Shown here piece by piece: positions 6,629-7,627 of a DNA stretch of 7,627 bases; positions within the stretch are counted from its first letter, which is position 1, and the number at the start of each line of letters is the position of its first letter. The stretch covers positions 1 to 7,627 of the forward strand of contig JACDAO010000821.1 of NCBI GenBank assembly GCA_013695405.1. The letters are read 5' to 3'. Below the pieces are notes generated by a model. The model did no database searches. It was given only the letters and a program-made list of their open reading frames with translations, and was not told where the DNA came from. The position numbers and the translations under genes were made by a program. The DNA comes from Acidobacteriota bacterium. Lineage in GTDB: Bacteria > Acidobacteriota > Vicinamibacteria > Vicinamibacterales > Vicinamibacteraceae.

Positions 6629-6654
6629 GCGGGCTCAGGGATGCGGGCTCAGGG
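6627..6654. repeat. 14-bp perfect tandem repeat at the pyrE start
   Basis: The unit ATGCGGGCTCAGGG occurs twice with no gap, at 6627-6640 and 6641-6654. A partial, imperfect third half (GCCAGGG) follows at 6654-6660. The first copy overlaps the first two bases of the pyrE start codon, and on the - strand it supplies the in-frame TGA that blocks any upstream start. It makes up about half of the 59-bp gap between the peptidase gene and pyrE, so copy-number change would alter the pyrE leader length. Function is unknown. Confidence 0.85.
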
Positions 6655-6657
6655 CCA

Positions 6658-6681
6658 GGGCCTACGGAGACGTAGCGGCCC
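6658..6681 (-). terminator. Small hairpin after the S9 peptidase stop; weak terminator candidate
   Basis: CTACG (6662-6666) pairs with CGTAG (6671-6675) around a four-base loop. GGGC (6658-6661) pairs with GCCC (6678-6681), with two bulged bases at 6676-6677. It begins seven bases beyond the peptidase stop on the - strand. No T-run follows, so it may be a 3'-end stabiliser or processing site; read-through into pyrE is possible. Confidence 0.35.
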
Positions 6682-6687
6682 GACTTG

Positions 6688-7627
6688 TCAACGAGGCTTC
6701 AAGGTGTTCTCGAACAGCTTCAGGATGCGGGTGTACTCGTCGGTCCAGCTCGCGGCTTCCTCGAAGGCGTGATCTTCGACCGGATAGAGGGCGAGTTCCC
6801 AGTTCTCCTTGCCCAGCTCGATCAGCTTCTGCGACAGCCGGATCGAGTCCTGGGCGTGCACGTTGACGTCGACCAGGCCGTGGCAAATCAGCAGCGCGCC
6901 CTTCAGGCCGTCAGCGAAGTAGATCGGAGAGCTGCGCCGATAGGCCTCGGCGTCACCCTGCGGCACGTTGAGGATGCTGGCGGTGTAGGAATGATTGTAG
7001 TGCGCCCAGTCGGTCACCGGTCGCAGCGCCGCGCCGGCCGCGAACACGTCTGGCGTGGTGAACATCGCCATCAGCGTGATGAAGCCGCCATAGCTGCCGC
7101 CGTACACGCCGATCCTCCCGGCGTCGACCTTTTGGGTGCGTGCGAGATGCCGGGCGCCGTCGACGATGTCCGCGAGATCCTTGCCGCCCATGTGCCGGTA
7201 GATCGCCGTTCGCCAGTCCCGGCCGTAGCCAGCACTCGCCCGATAGTCGACGTCGAGCACCACGTATCCACGCGCCGCCAGCAGGTGGTGGAACATGTAC
7301 TCGCGGTAGTACGACGACCAGTACTTGTGCGCGTTCTGGAGGTAGCCGGCGCCGTGCACGAACAGCACCGCCGGGCGTGACGCGTGCCGCCGCGCGCCGA
7401 CCATCTCCGGCGTGTAGAGGCGGGCGTGCAGCGTCTTGCCGTCGCGGGCCGGGAACGTGATGACCTGCGGATCCAGCCAGCGATGTGACGTCCACTCCTC
7501 CGACGGGCTGGTCGTGACGCGGGTCACCGCGGCCGGACGGCCGTACGGCGACACGTACACCTCGGGGGGCCGGTTGCCGGCTGAATACACCAGTCCGATC
7601 GTGCGACCGTCCGGTGACACCTCACCC
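6688..7627 (-). CDS. S9-family (prolyl oligopeptidase / DPP4-like) peptidase, C-terminal part
   Basis: The frame is open to the window edge, so the gene begins beyond 7627; the GTG at 7620 is an internal valine codon and not a start. About 313 residues are visible, numbered here from that codon. Residues 1-40 are the end of a beta-propeller (SPDGRTIGLVYS, then PPEVYVS). From about 50 the alpha/beta-hydrolase domain follows. FVHGAG (87-92) forms the oxyanion-side strand, DYRASAGYGRDW (125-136) is the usual S9 element, GGSYGGF (174-180) carries nucleophile S176, HGLVDVNV (247-254) carries D251 and EDHAFE (282-287) carries H284. The full catalytic triad is therefore intact. Enzymes of this family hydrolyse short peptides and are often secreted in Acidobacteriota. 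Substrate preference cannot be read here. It ends 59 bp before pyrE on the same strand, but a metabolic link is not evident. Confidence 0.9.
   Translation of the reverse strand, partial: GEVSPDGRTIGLVYSAGNRPPEVYVSPYGRPAAVTRVTTSPSEEWTSHRWLDPQVITFPARDGKTLHARLYTPEMVGARRHASRPAVLFVHGAGYLQNAHKYWSSYYREYMFHHLLAARGYVVLDVDYRASAGYGRDWRTAIYRHMGGKDLADIVDGARHLARTQKVDAGRIGVYGGSYGGFITLMAMFTTPDVFAAGAALRPVTDWAHYNHSYTASILNVPQGDAEAYRRSSPIYFADGLKGALLICHGLVDVNVHAQDSIRLSQKLIELGKENWELALYPVEDHAFEEAASWTDEYTRILKLFENTLKPR

Noticed and set aside
1..7627. CRISPR array, tRNA, insertion sequence, phage or defence genes
   Set aside because: No regularly spaced repeats, cloverleaf sequence, transposase or integrase motifs were seen; nearly every base belongs to housekeeping-type genes.

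Overview
This is a gene-dense, GC-rich bacterial window with almost no non-coding DNA. The leftmost fragment ends like the VWFA-related family that is strongly expanded in Acidobacteriota. The high GC, the S9 peptidase next to biosynthetic genes and the unusual glycine-zipper envelope protein fit the same phylum. A Vicinamibacteria-like (Luteitalea-type) member is my best guess, but it is an inference from protein style and not a search result.

Layout: one partial gene lies on the + strand (1-216, C-terminus of a VWFA-related protein). Everything else is on the - strand. In transcription order, right to left, these are: an S9-family prolyl-oligopeptidase-type peptidase (5' part outside the window), pyrE, truA, uppS, cdsA, dxr, rseP, and a secreted or membrane-anchored coiled-coil/glycine-zipper protein of unknown function. 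The VWFA gene and the glycine-zipper gene converge, with a single base between their stop codons.

How the genes fit together: pyrE to rseP form a tightly coupled block. Each stop codon overlaps the next start (TAGTG, ATGA, GTGA, ATGA, GTGA in order), so co-transcription and translational coupling are very likely. The core uppS-cdsA-dxr-rseP is the classical cell-envelope cluster. DXR makes MEP for isoprenoid units, UppS polymerises them into the C55 carrier for peptidoglycan and glycan export, CdsA makes CDP-diacylglycerol for phospholipids, and RseP is the intramembrane protease of envelope-stress signalling. Here the cluster is preceded by pyrE (UMP, hence CTP for CdsA and the MEP pathway) and truA (tRNA pseudouridine). 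The gene after rseP is the glycine-zipper protein rather than the bamA often found there.

Non-coding structure is limited to three places. A 9-bp perfect GC stem spans both convergent stops (203-231). A 14-bp perfect tandem repeat abuts the pyrE start (6627-6654). A small hairpin lies just after the peptidase stop (6658-6681). No tRNA, rRNA, CRISPR array, insertion sequence or phage gene was recognised. I found no clearly novel multi-gene system; the most unusual items are the glycine-zipper protein, the junction stem-loop and the tandem repeat.
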